Positions 31,408-46,400 of a stretch of DNA of 64,000 nucleotides are shown here, piece by piece. The stretch covers positions 322,501 to 386,500 of the forward strand of contig JBBELK010000006.1 in NCBI GenBank assembly GCA_037783545.1, in the 5' to 3' direction. A model generated the notes under the pieces. That model did not search any database. It saw nothing but the letters and a program-made list of their open reading frames with translations, and was not told the origin of the DNA. This DNA comes from Henricia sp. BOLD:AAB3569 (Eukaryota; Echinodermata; Asteroidea; Spinulosida; Echinasteridae). Made by a program: the position numbers and the translations under genes. Each line of letters begins with the position of its first letter. The first letter of the stretch is position 1.

Positions 31408-34400
31408 ATGGCAGCTCTTTTAGATGTTCTGCAGGCAGCTGAGGAATTCGAGATTTTGCTGGGAAAGTTACACCGCAGAAATTTACCCGAATTTTTTGAG
31501 GTGGTGAAAGAACGCATCGAACGCGAACGTAGCGGAGCTGGCAAGGCCAAGAAGGGCAGCGAACATGCGGAGGCAGCATGCTCATCGCGTACTGATGACG
31601 GTACATGAACATGCACGGTGGACAAACTTTCAAATTCAGCTTGGTCCACTACAGCTTAATAATACTAGTATCACTATCGGAAAGAATAGACCTTATGCAC
31701 GGCGGCCATGATAGAGGGCAGTCAATGACATTGTCACAGTGCATCATGCACGAGTGAGTAGGCACTTTGGGTTTTTTTTGTGGGTCTATTGTCACATCAT
31801 TTGAATATGAAAACCTGCCCATGGCATGCATAAGGTCTATTTGGGGAGTTGATCATGGCTTTACTATTTTTTTGGGTATAAATACACCATCCATACACTA
31901 CTTCCAAATACTGAAAGTCACCCAGGCCTGTTTTTTGCTGATCTTGGCGGCCTGGGTGACTTTCAAGATCAGCACTTTTTTTTCCCCATCAAAATCGTTG
32001 CTCAAAATGGAATCTTTAGGCAAGTCATTTTACAGGAAATTGCTATTTTTGGTAAAATCAAAATCTCTACACGTTCTACATACCTCCCTGGCCGTAATTC
32101 TCTTAAAACTTACGTACACACTTCCGTTTTTAACAATTTAACGATCAAATTCAACTTTATAACTACATCGGCTGACATCGTGTTTTACAGAGGCCATAGC
32201 CTGTGCCTGCGCAATGGCGCTCGCCTACAACAGTTTCAAGCACCAGCAAAAAACAGGCCACTGGACGCCATTAAAAAAGTGGCGCAAATTCCAAACTAGA
32301 CCCTTGCATAACATTGATCACTGCTCAATCAACCGGAAACATAATGACATGATCAGGATATATTTTAAAGAGGATATTCCACCTTAACAGAGGATCTCTC
32401 CCTTTGATTCAGATGTGCCCAACTTTAGTCACAATTAGCGATAATATCTGGTTTTTTGTTTTTTTATTCACCCTGTATAATCCGTCAGCAAGAGTACAGG
32501 CTTTTACTGCTTATAAATTAAATGCAAAAATAATTATATGCCTTCCAGAAAAAAACAGCCATTCATTTTATTTTGGCCAAGTACAAATGACACAAATAAT
32601 GAAAAAAAAATTGACTGATGCCACAAATGTTTACTCACATAAAATCGTCTCAGAACACGACGCTGATTGGCTGAAATGTTGAGAACCATGCAACAGTGGC
32701 CTGTAATGACCATTTGCACGCACACACGGTGATACAGGACACAACGTTGATAGATACTTTTAGAAGGCTAAAAGTGTTGTTTTTGACGTTTATATTGGGA
32801 CGTTATCATTTTCTATATAACACTTTTAGCCTCTTAACATTTTAACCCCCTTCGTTGTGTGGAACATTCGAACACGCCCTCAAGAGTCTAATTACCCATG
32901 TGAAAATTCTTACCGTAAATTCCAAATCAGACAATTAAAAGCACACCATGGAGGTCCTTGTAATCTCAAGACTTCTGTACCCTTGTCGTTCATTGTCCAT
33001 GATGACTCAAACATAAAAAAAGGATAAAAGGGAGCAAAATCTGGTGTAAAATTGTAAATTTTCAGCCAGCGTGGTACACGGACTTCATGCTGAGACGCGT
33101 CAAAAGGAAAGTAGTCCCACCAACGCGGATGGATTTTGTTTAGCCTAGACTGGACCCCTGTCCACATATTTACTTCCCCACGCGTTGCATATGAGCGAGA
33201 GCAGCGAGAGCAGCGTAGCGCACATAGACAGGGGGCAGGTCTAGGCTAAACAAAATCCATCCGCGTTGGTGGGACTACTTTCCTTTTGACCCCATCATAT
33301 AGTAGCGAAGTCAACATGCATGACATATGGTCAAGTCTCCTGTCTGTCCAGATTTGTCGATTTTACTCCAGAAAATGATAACGTCCCAATATAAACGTCA
33401 AAAACAACACTTTTAGCCTTTTAAAAGTAGCTGATAGACATCATTATGTCATGATTTTATCCACATGAAATGCCTATTACAGGCTCTCGTGCATGATGTC
33501 ACGTCAACCGGACGCGAATGGCGATGCCTTCATATTCCGTTTCTAGTAAATTAATTATTCTTTTGCATATTTTAGTTTTGGAATTTATGAAGGTACTTAA
33601 GAACTTTATTTCCCTTGCCCCACTCATTAAATAGCCATTTTTGATAAAGATCTGGAGGGTCCGTTTGTCACCCACACCCGTGCATCTATTGGGCAAATAT
33701 TAGACCCAAGGGACAAATTTGAATTTTGTGAGATTGCCACAGATTTTAGGTGGGAAACAACGACGGGGCATAGGTTCCAGCAAACTGAAGCCCTTTTTAC
33801 GGATCTAATCATGGCAGACATTTGTGTGCAAAACATTATGAGACTGGCTGAAATAAATGTTGGAAAGTATTTTCTAAGAAAATCTTTGATTTTTCTACCC
33901 CTAAATTGTGTGATATATCATAGTTCTAGGCCTAGGGGTATGATTTTCCCACTTTTAAAGCTGGGTTTTCTTATCCAATCTGCGCTTACTGGTTCTTGAT
34001 AAGTCATGCAGTTTTAAGAAAAATATCAATGGTCAACTTCTCAATTCTTACCGACAATTGGTGCCAATTAAATTTTCAATGCTTTAAAATGAATGGTGTG
34101 AAATTTGACTTCTCCTTGGTGGCTAATTTGCAAAATATTGACAGTTGCAAAAATTTTTTTTTTTGGGGTTGAGTATTCACTATTGATCGAACCCCCAAAA
34201 AATGGGTACCGTACTTGTATTTAGCAAGTACATGTGTATGATTGATTACAGATGAAGCAAACGACAGTAACGTAATGATAAGAAGTATTGCTGCTGAACT
34301 ACGCGCTAATCCATTGGTTCCACCTGATGCAGTGGTCAAATCAGAGAGGATTTATCATCCAACAACTGGAGAGGTGAACAATTAAAGACACAGGCTCGTC

Positions 34401-37400
34401 AGCAATGCGCACGCGCCAAATTCGTGCTACGAAATACGCAGCTCCATAGCAAAGGCATGGAGCTGTGTATTTCGTGGCACGAATTTGGCGTGCACGCATT
34501 GCTGACGAGCCTGTGTTCTTTAAAGTGTACTGTATTTTGTGAAATAGCAATGCAGGGCCTGGTGATTTCTGAACTACCGTACAAAGGCGTATGTTTTGAC
34601 TTCAGATCGGTATGTTGACAATTCAGATCAGTGTCCGCAACAGTTCTTTTATATTTCTGGTCAGTTTGACCAGGTTAAACTGATAGGCCTATAGGTTGAA
34701 AAGCTAGTTCCTTCATCCTTCACCTCGGAAACTATAGTTTGTCACTTCCAATGACTTGGGGAGATAGTATACAAATATCGACTCTTCATAAGGATGATGC
34801 TGCAAACTATTGTCCCAAGGTGATCTTGAGACAATATGCCTGCTCTTTTCCTGAGGCTGCAGGTCGGGGGGAAATAGCAGGCATACCATTTCAAGATCAC
34901 GTTTCATGCGAGCGCACACCTGAACTTACACACGCATGATTTTCCAAACGCATGTGAAAAATGTTCTATTGTTTGACCTTTACGGCAAAGGTCAAACATT
35001 TGTACAGAATAATGTACTGTTGGTTGACCTGTGACGTGAAAGGTCAAACAATAGTACTTTTTGACTTGCGCGCAGAAATGGTTGAACTGTAATCCACGTT
35101 GCATGATCTATCCACAAGCCATGTTATATTTGTATAATACCAAAATTATAAGGAGAAAATGTTCTGTTTATTTCTTAAAGTTTTCAGCACTAGATCCGAA
35201 CACTATGGTCTCAGTCGATAAGTTCCTATATGAAGATGATGAAGCTATTGATGAAGCCTGTGATGAGGGCGTGTTGAGTAGAAACTATTGTCTGGACTGC
35301 GGATCACACCGTACTGCACCACTCAGTAAGTTGCCTTTTGTATATTTAGTCCTGGGGCAGATTTTGCTAAAGCTTTGCAATGAGGCTACATCTTATATTT
35401 GCTGCTAAAGTCTAAATGTGACCCGACCGTGTGCTGTAGTCAAGTCCCCACTTTCCGAGTCTGAGTACTTGGAGTCCTTGGAGTCCTTGGAGTCCTTGGA
35501 GTCCGGCAAACATCCGAGTCCTCAGCAGGCCGAGTCCCGAGTCCTTTTTTCTATTCTAAGCGCAAGTGTCAATGTTCGTGCCTGTGATCTTTGGCAGCTC
35601 GTAACTTTGCTTTAGGCCGAGAAAAAATGTTTCTTTAGGAGGTGAGATACATTTCGAGTGCTCAAAATTATTTTATGCAGTAAAAAAAAATGCCTTTTTT
35701 TACATTCCCAGAATTATATTTCACATGTTCGAAATATTTTGGCCCCAAAATAAATTGCAATAACTCAAGTCCGAGTCCGGACTCGAGTCCTACAGCGTTG
35801 TAAGTTGGATGTCACACAATCTGGTCCAAGTTTTTGTGACCTTAGCCAGAAATCATCAGCGGGTCCAGGCTCATTAAAATGTGAAAATATAATGGACATT
35901 CTGAGCAGCACCCAGGTACCGCCTCAAAATTTCAGGTACCATCTGATTTGGATCATCAGCCACTAATTTATAGAACTGGGGCCAATTTCATGGCGCTGTT
36001 TAGCACAACAATTTGTTTCGCACAGAATTTCTTTGCTCTGTAAAATGTGTTACCAGCCAAAATTGTATGTCAAATTGTGTTTTTAGGAACAGGAGCAAAA
36101 TATCAGTAAATACACAATTTTGGCTGGCAACCCAGTTTTGCAAAATAAAGCAAAGAAATTCTGTACTAAGCACAAATTAATTGCAAGTTGGTGATTGATT
36201 TTAAAATTCAGTTTTACAAACGCACTTTACAATGGCATAGACTACTAAAATGAAAACTTCGCCTTGTTGTGTTGCCAAGGTTACTTGGTCTATACTTAAA
36301 CCAGTGACCTGTTTCCCTGCGCTTTACCGATAGACGTTTCAGATTACCAGTGAATGTTCAGACCATTATCAGCACCCAGGACCCTAGCCAGTTTTAAACG
36401 GATTGTTTAAGACTGGCTAAACCTACCTTTAATCCCATTAATAGATACTTTTTTGTGTAAATCGGTAAAACTCACAAAAATTTCCTTGTCGCTTTGCCAT
36501 GTTGTGCATTCACTTTCCTACCGCGTTCGGTCGCGCGCGTTACGCGTAATGCAAGCGTGCCACGCGCACGCACATGACTGAGTACTTGTCACAGTGCACG
36601 CTTTGCTTTCGGGAGTGTGCAGTTTCTGTGTGCGTGTGCATGTTCCATACGCGCTGACCAGGGCAAGTCTTAAAAGTGTTTAAGAATAACTGGGCCTTTA
36701 TCTCCCAGTTAAAACTGCCCAATAAAGATGCGCAAACTGTCTAAGGTATTTATGAATTATAAATATTTCCCATTTCTCCAACAGATTTTGTGTCACACTC
36801 TGCCTCACTGCTCCAGCTGAAGTTCATTTTCCAAAAGGCCCTTCCTGATCTTTCAGGCAAGACAGTCGTGGACATTGGCTCGCGGTTAGGTCCTGTCCTC
36901 TATGCGGTAAGTACGCTCAGTGGTCCCCAAGGCCAATTTTAACAGGCTCTACCCTATTAGATGTAGGGATGGCAGGGTGGGGGAGAGATGATGAGAGTGG
37001 TGGGTGATGGGGGAGGGGGTAGGGTTAAAGGGGCGGTGGTGGGGATGGAAGTTGATGGAGGTTGTTTCAGAAAATCTTAGGAACTGCAGGGCGATGAAAA
37101 AAAATGCCAAATCCATGATCCATAGATCCAGCGCGCGATGCATGAACGATGGCATTCACCTTTCTTCTGTTCGGAATGATGACTAAAATGAGTTGGGTAC
37201 CCATACTCCCTTCCATAGAAGCCATACTGATTGCGCGAAAAGAAAGGCACCCGACCACATGATTAGTTGGAGCTGTCAACAGAGGGCGCCCTTACTTGCA
37301 TTGATACTAGCGGATGCGATTGGTAGGTACCGAAAAAGATCGATCGCCGTTACTTTTTTTTTTGAGAGGGTAATTTTTTTAAGCGTGAGAAAATGTCATG

Positions 37401-40400
37401 CGTGCGTGAGAGCGTGAGAATGAAGTAAAATGTGTGAGTCCCACGCTCAATGCGTGAGTGTTGGCAGCCCTGGAACTGTCTGACCAGCTGACAAACGGAT
37501 CATCCAGGGGGACAGAAATTTCTTCCACTCTTCTTTTAATATACTACTTGTTAAACAACAAATTGTCCCACTTTTGATTCTAAATACATTTGTCATTTGC
37601 CAACGGATTTAAACCAAAATTTTAGATTATGTAAAGAAGGCCTGACAAATTGTATTGAGCAACTTACATTGGCTTTGTCCAAAAGGGTGAGATTTAAAAG
37701 TCTTATGAAAACAAACTCAATTCAGAATCTGCCACTTTCGACTTGGCCTTCTCCAATGTCGATACATCGCTGGAGATAGTGGCAGAATTAAAGCACATGC
37801 TGCGGCAGTAGCAGCTGAAAGCTTCTGAAATAATGACAGGATCACCCCTAATGTCATTGCACACCACCTTGATCAACACGCGTAGTGATATCGTAAAACG
37901 AATGTTTGGAGAATAATGTAATAGCACAGAACTGTACGGTTGGCCCAGTTTACTGTGATATAAACTCAATTCTCCCTACGTTCTGATCATCCCAGTCTGT
38001 TGTAAATCTTCGTCTCTTTCACATCGTACGACGGGAATTCAATAAAAAATAAGTATTTTTCCCACATGCGTTCAGGCAAGCTAGCTTTGGGAGCTTAGAC
38101 CATGTATTTCTACATAGAAGGAAGCCTAGAAAATTCCAATTCCGCAAACATGTGCGGCATTAAGTGCCATCTTATTTTTCGACAGAACCAGAGAACACAC
38201 AAATAATTAGACAATGGAGACTGGTATAGTTGGTTAAATAATAAAAAAAATTATTAGATTTCTGTGAACATTTTTAGAAATATCGCAGTATTGAACTCTT
38301 ATTGATTTTGCCGGTATTTCAGTAATTTTAATCTGGGCTACCAGGTTGACATCATGGGCATCTAGTTTGCAAGCATGTAGTTGCCCACGGGCATCTACCT
38401 TTTTGGGGATTCGTCCATCGATATATATACACTGGATGGAGCAACGACGTAAAATTGAAGCCACCGTCCGCCATTGTACTCCACCTAATACAATGCTTTT
38501 CCTAGACTGGTCATACTGTCTTCACTAGTCTACATCATGGTCTACATGTGTTAAGTGGAATGCAAGCGATCGCATGGACCGGGGAGCAGTCTAGGCCAAG
38601 CATTGTTTGTGGGGTACAATTGACCTTTATTACGGTACGTCCATCTTTGTCTTGTTCCCCATAGTACGTGTCGGGTACGATCAGTGCGTCTGCGCGACCG
38701 CTCAATAGCGCGTGTAATATCCCGTTGAGAATCACTGTCCACGCTGCGCACTCTCTTGATCGCGCAACGCCTGTGTCATTGTGATGCACACAATGAACAA
38801 TTTCAAAACGGGACCAAACTATTTTTTTTCTGCAAGCCTCGCTTTGGTTACGTTCATTTTAATAGAACAAAAGGGAAGATGGCCGCACCGTGATAAAGGT
38901 CTATGGCGGCCGGCGCATGGCTTCAATTCTCGTATAGCCAACTGCTATTGCATACTTCATCCAGTGTATTTACATGTATATTGATGGATTCGTCAAGCAC
39001 TGTAGGACATGTTAGTTATTTGTAAAAGTTGAATACCTCCCTCTATTGGTCAAATAATTGCACAAGTACCGTATGATGCACTATGATGACACCAGTAACA
39101 AGACTGTAACAGATAACCTTGTACTTCCTGTTTCTGTACAAATAGGAAAGGACATGGTTAGGGATTCATTTCCTTCAAATACACATGTACTGGGTACATG
39201 TACCTGTTGTCATTCAAAGTCAAGAAACTTGTATTGGATGAATTTGCAAAAATTTTACAAAACACATTCATGCACTGTTAATAATCAGAATAAATATGTG
39301 ATGGGCTCTAGGAAAATGAGTCACAAGTCGCGCTGGCTAGTATTCTTTTTGCGACCATAAAAAGAAATCCGCGGCAATTCCACGCTCAATAAAATACCAA
39401 AACACAATGGAAATTCCTGGCGGTGCCCAGATACCGCCTGGAATGTCTGTGTTCCCCCTGGAATGTCTGTGTTACGCCTGGAATTTCTTTTGTGTTTAGG
39501 TATTTTAATGAGCGTAGAAATGCCAAAAAAATTTTATGGTCGCGACTTGTGACTCATTTTCCTAGAGCCCGTCACATATGATAATGTTGAAAAAAATTCA
39601 ACACACTCAAATATTTTGCACTTAAAACAGATTATTTCAGAAGCTCAAAATAATTGTTGGACCCTTGTGTTCATACATGTACCTTTTAAAATAATTATGG
39701 GTGCTCGTAATAACAAATTTCACCCTGACGAAGTAATTTTGTTCGATATATTCACATGCTCCAAACAACTTTTTTCCAGGCACTCGATATTATTTTGAAC
39801 ATAGTCAATAACTGTGGATGCACCATTTAATTTTTTTTTGGTTGATCGAAATTATTAATTCTACATGTATGTGCTTGAAATAATTTCAATAATTTTGCAC
39901 GCTCAAAATGATTTATTTTATTCGCTCAAAAAACAATTTATTTGGATGTTTGAAATAATTTATTAGGGTGCTCATAAAATTTTGTATGCTGCAAATAATA
40001 TTTTGGCAAAACCCATAATAAATTGATCACACCCTAAAGACTGCAATAGATTTATTGAAATATTATCAATCAGTTATCTAATAATTTAAGGCAAGGACTA
40101 TCTTCTGTACATACTGGGGTTCATAGCGAAAACCTGAGGGAATATACCACTGTGCCTTATAGCTCAGCTGAAAGAGCATCTGCCAGGTGATTCAGAGGTC
40201 TCGGGTACGAATCCCGATAAAGCCCTTGCAGTTTTCTCTCATCCCAAGTTTGGTTATGTTGCCCTAAACAAATTAAATAAAAATGTCGGCCAAGAGCATG
40301 GTGTAGAGGTATAAACTTTTAAACCCTAAAATTATTAAAATTTCATGTAGTTGGGAACACGGGTGAGCATTTACCAAGTTTTCTCTGGACTTAGAAAATA

Positions 40401-43400
40401 CGTGTTCTGTGCTTTGTTCAGGCATATTACTACAGCAATGCTTCATGCATATTTGGAATTGAAATCAACCCAGAGCTGTGTGCAATACAGGAAGATATCG
40501 TCAAGAAGTTTGGACTCGGAAATCGCATTCAGGTATAATCTTCTGTTTGAAAACGCAGGCTCGTCAATGCGCGCGCAAGGAACAAATTCGTTCACAGCTC
40601 CATAGAAAGGCATGGAGCGGTGAATTTCGTGGCGCGAATTTGTTCTTCCCTCGCGCATTGACGAGCCTGCATCATTAGGTGGTCAACTTCGAGGCAAGTC
40701 CCATCCCAGGGGCACTTTATCTGTTTGGGGTGGAGATGTGCAGCCTGGATTTTAACGGACGAATTTCCTGTTGGGTACTTTCCCCTCGATTCCAGGGCAA
40801 TTCCAGAAATTCGGACGTACATGTACATGTATTTCAGAGACTTTGAGGGCTTGTAATGCTTCATACATTTAATCTGTTTGACTTAACCCTTTGAACCCTA
40901 AATTGGTTATGCGCAATAACACTGGTTTGTCAACCAGTTATGAAGACGTCACTCAAAAGTCACAATAGTGGCTCATCGGGTTATTCCTTGTTCACGGGGA
41001 AGTCACAAATGTGACATTTAGTGTTCAAAGGGTTAAAAAAATGTTTTTGAAACATCCTTGATGGAAGTGTACAAGTAACTCCTGAAAAACTTATTGTAAT
41101 GCCCTTGTCAATGAGCATATAGTACATACGGTGAAACTTGTAAAAAATGGCCACCCTCGGGACCGTAAAAAAAAAAATCGCCACTATAAACAGGTGGTCT
41201 CTTTATAGAGGTTGCTTTTTATTAAACATAGCATTTGGGACCAAAGACGGGTGGCCACTATAAATGTACGCTGATGGCCTCTTTATCAAGGTGGCCTTAA
41301 TAACGGGTTTCACTGTATGTTAAAAACCTGCATGGTTTCAAATGTACTCAATGAAGGAAACTGATTGATTTTGGACCCAGCTATCACAGGAAAAGAAAAT
41401 TCACAAAGGCCATTGAGGCATGAATGCCACACCCTCTCTTGTTCCTGGTCTTGGACATGATGATTTTTTTTTCTGTCATGTTCATAATGGGCAACCGTTT
41501 ATTTAGACCCAGAACTTGATGACGTCAAAATGTATGGCCCTATATCGCCTGGTTCCCTTAGACTCGTATAAACAAACATGACATCATTATGTTTTGGGTA
41601 TATTGAGATTAAGTGTCTTGCCTAGGGACACAGACACATTGACTGAAAGGGCTTTAAAGGAGCGTGTCCAGATCACTTTTTGAGCCCCACCCCACCCCCA
41701 TTTTTCCCATGGGAGTTGGGATTTTGATACCTTATCGTTTGTCATATTTGAGTGCAATTTCACGCTCTCAATCCATGTATTTTCAAGGATATCGTAAATA
41801 AAAACCAGATGTTTTGTAAACCAAGCAGTGCAGTGATTACATCAACCTTTTTGCTTCTACATCCAAATTGGACATTGCAAATTTCCTATTTTCTTCCCAT
41901 AGGTAGTATTTTGGGGAGGTATGTTATATGATTGTTAAGTTGGAACAAAATCTGAACAAGCTCCCTTCCATAAAACTGATATTGCTCCTGGTACTTTTTT
42001 ACGTTCACAGGTCGTCAATGCTGACGTGTGCACTCAAACCGAACTGCTTCAGAAAGGTGATTATGCTCACATGAGTCATGTAGGTTGTCGGTTTAATTTT
42101 TCTTCCAAACATCATTAAATTTCCTGTTTCTTTCTGATATGAATGTTCACTTTCTAAATTTGTGTATATTTAACACTTCAGATTCTGTGGCTGGAAAATG
42201 TGTTTTTAATCAATTTCGCACTTGAAATGACCATTGCATCATTTGCAATTACCAAAAATTGCTTTCATGAGTTGACAAGAAAAAACCTGACTCAAACTGT
42301 TCAATGACAATGGTAACAAATACCACATGGAGTTATTTCTGTCAAACAAGTGTTTGTCTTCGTTACATACGTGGCATGGGAAATCGTACTGTGTGGTTTT
42401 AAACGGGCATGACAACTTTTTTATTTTAGGACAAGATAAAAGCAATTACAGTTAACTCCGGCTAAGTCGGCACTCTTGGGACCCGAAAATTTGTGCCGAC
42501 TTACGCGAATGCCGACATCTGCCGTAAGTCGTCATTTTGCCGACTTGCACAACGTTACATGAACGGCCTATGCATATGGTTAATTGCAGCATGGAGGCTT
42601 CGATTTACCTTGGTTTAATCTCCTTGTTTTTGGGGACGATTCCAGCAACGAAATCCTTAATTGATTTATATCAACATCGTGTTTTTATAGACACGCTAAA
42701 TACGCGCGCTCGTGAGCGAGCACGTGTGAAGTTCTACATGTAATGGATGTACATGTACATGCATCATGCGACGACCCCCAAAATGGAAAGTGCGCATGCA
42801 TACAGGGGAAACCCCTTTTTAAGTGCACGCAATCTCACACATGGCCTGGCTGTAACATGACATCGATACACTGGCGACCACACTGTATGTGCGTGCCAAT
42901 AAACAGACGTCAGTTAAGCAGTGTTTGTCTTTTCACTCGACACTTCTTGAAAACCGCAGGGAAGGAAATCGATGCCATTGTGGTTTTTTTTTTAAGTGCC
43001 AACTTACACAAAGGATTTTGTATTGCATTTTGTTGAAATGGACCGAGAATAACATGCCGACTTGGGCGAAATGGCGACTTACAAATGCCGACTTAGAAAC
43101 AAACATTTCAATGTAAATGCATTGTAGACGATCGGGACTTTCGTCGGACAGCCGACTTAGGCGATTTGCCGACTTGTACGATGTCGACTTGGCCAGAGTT
43201 TACTGTATATGAAAACAATTTTTTTTTGCCAAATGCATCCTTTGCTGTGGAAAGACCATTTGAATATTTATGAGAGAATAGAACATTTTTATGGCAAAAG
43301 ATCGAGTACATGTAACAGATTAATTTATTCTCTTTTTAACAATTGCAAAGCAATATTTCGAAAACCACCAGCAGTTAGCTTCATACATGTAGCTCAACTG

Positions 43401-46400
43401 GTAGGGCATTTGGAGCCAAGTTATTTTTCACTGCATCCATATTTCCCAAACTCATGGACATTTGTCGACATTTGTTTTAAATTAATTCACCCCAGCGGTC
43501 CCTAGGACATTATTCCTTAAAAAAGAAAATCACCTACATTATATTTATCCATACATATTTTTTATTCACTTTTTGATTTCTTTGTTTGTTTTCAGCTGAT
43601 GTAGTCATTGCGCACAACGTGTTTGAGTTCTTTGCTCCGTTGGAAATACAGATCAGGTTAGACCCTAATTTATACATGTACTTTCCTAATTTACCCATGT
43701 TCGTTGTTTATTTGTTTATGAATCCAATTATAGGGTGTCCTAGAAGAAAGGAAACTGAGATTAAATGGCTATTACTCGGTAATTATTGAGAATTTTAGAA
43801 AACGGCAACTACTGTCCATTTTATGGCCATGTCCTCTTTTTTATTACACCAGGAAATCCAGAATACCTTCATGGACGACTGAGCACCGATGGTTCAAAGT
43901 GACCATCAGAAATAGCTTTTTACTAGATTTTAAATAGGTGCATCGATAATAAAAAGATAAACAGAACATTTAATCACTTTAAAAATCTTTTGATTGATTG
44001 ATTGATTGATTGATTATTCATTATTATATAAAATTAAGCTTTTGCGGACACCGTGCGTTTCTGTTACTGTGCAGCACAGAGCCCAGATTCGATGTGCGTG
44101 CACGTTGGGCGCACCACAAACACACGCGTACGCGCGCATCATGGATCGAGGGCTTGTGCAGCGTGCGTCAGAGTACAGTAACAAAAAATACTGTACAACA
44201 GTAACAAAAGCGCACGCATTTGTAAACTGATGTTTTAAACACCAAACAGACAAAAATCTCTCGGAAATCTTTCAAAACAAAAATTTCTTTTCGGGTGATA
44301 TGAGAATATACCGCACTCGTCATGAAAATACCGAACTCGCCTTCGGCTCGTTCCGTATTTTCATGACTCGTGCGGTATATTCTCATATCACCCTCAAAGC
44401 CATCCAATATTATATAATTATCTGGTACAAAGCTATTTCTGACAGGGTCTTTTTGAACCATTGGTGCTCAGTCATCCATTAAGGTATTCTGGATTTCTTG
44501 GTGGCATAAGAAAGAGGACACGATGATAAAACGGATAATAGTTGCCATGTTCCAAATTCCTCAGTAACTACCACGTAATTACTAAATTAATCTTGGTTTC
44601 CTTTTTTCTAGTATTGCAGCCTACGTTTAAAAATGGGGATGAAAGTCTAGGGTGAAGCCACACCCTTCAAATCGCAAATGTGAGGTCAGCAGATGTCACA
44701 CTAAAGCTAACGTGAGACAGCTCAGAAAAGTACAAGGCTAAAACCGATGCCAGATATGCCTCAATCTGCTTCTGAAAATTTCCTGTGCTATTTTTAGCTC
44801 AGATGCACTGATCCAGGGAACATGTTCAACACGACCGGGACTTGTAATAAAATGTGACTTTAGTTGACTCACATGTTGAATGAGTACATTTTTATCCAGT
44901 TGAGCATGCAACATTACAAGTACAAACATATTTTGTTAAAAATTTCTTCCACAAAGGTACCATTTTACATGAGAAAACAAATCATGTGGTGTTTGTTACC
45001 ATTGCTATCAACACTTTTAGTTGGGTTTTTCTTGTCAACTCGTGAAGTAAAATTTAGGTCACTGCAAATATGTATTCGCGCGCTTAAAGGCACAGGCTCG
45101 TCAGCAATGCGCGCCCGCCAAATTCGTGCTCGAAACACGCAGCTCCATGCCTTTGCTATGGAGCTGCGTATTGCGTGGCACACATTTGGCGGGCGCGCAT
45201 TGCTGACGAGCCTGTGCCTTTAATGCAGGATTATGGGAAAAAACACAGCACGATGCTAGCCCAGATTGGACGTCGTCTTCATTGCATTATTGTGTAAAAC
45301 TATAGCAGATTCAGTTTCATTAATTTGGCGAACAAGTGATTGCGACTCGGACTCGAGTAAAGTGACTCATGACTCGGACTCGAGGCTCAGAGTCGGACTA
45401 TGACTCGAGATGCGGACTCGATATTGGTGACTCGACTACAACACTGGTCAGTGTGTGCAAAGCGATGTGCAGAAAGCAAAATAAAAAATTCAAACTCACC
45501 TATTAAACACAAAATTGTGAAACAACAGGGGTGGGGTGGGTGTTGGGGGTAACGGTGGTAGGGGGTTGGGGGGTTGAAGGAAAAACGCTGGTGTAGGAAA
45601 GGAATTCTGGAGGGGAACAAATGGAAGGACAGACAGAAAGTCAAAATATGTGGACTAAACTTAGAGAACATTACAGAAGTACAGTGATGAACAGCCTTAA
45701 CTTTTGGAAAATGTTTGGAGTCATTTGGCTTTTGTATATTGTGTAACATTGATTTTTGTTCGTGGTTCACGCGAGTCAGAAAGATTGCCAGAAACACGAT
45801 GCCGTTGATAAACATCCCAGAGGCGGAAAGTACTATTTCTGAAATCTGGATCTTGGGTTCACTGTGGATGGTTTCCATGATTTCTCTGAAGCAGGGCAGG
45901 TTCATGTTATTCAAGTCGTAAATTAACCATTTCCCATAATCCATTCCCTGATGTGTTCCAAAGAATGGTACCGTCTTGTGTAAGCCTGGCGTCATTCCAG
46001 GAAATTTAAATGTATCCAGCTGATGTATCCAGCCATGTTTTCTGTAAATTTTATGAAATTAGTGTTCAGGTTGAAAATGACAACTAAGTTTTGCAAGAAA
46101 TATCGCATCGCAGTTTGCGATGCAAAAACAGCAGTTTGCGAACCATAAACTTTGATCGCCTAGCAAAACTGCGAATCAACTTTTTAGGTAGTTTGCTTCC
46201 ACCACCAGCATATATCATGTACAGTACATGCTACAAAACTAAATGCAAAAAATAAATGCACAAAAGGTTGCCCTTCCCTCACATTTCAAGTTTAAAAATC
46301 TCAAAAGGCTGTATTTAAAACAAACGATGGGCTTACGTTCGATCCCCGCACAGACCCGGGCGCACTATAGGGTAGGCTAGTATTACAGGGAGACTGCAGA

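Noticed and set aside
40154-40223. Functional tRNA-Thr gene
   Set aside because: Position 33 is not T, one acceptor pair is mismatched, the T loop is atypical and a non-tRNA body follows. A SINE head is more likely.
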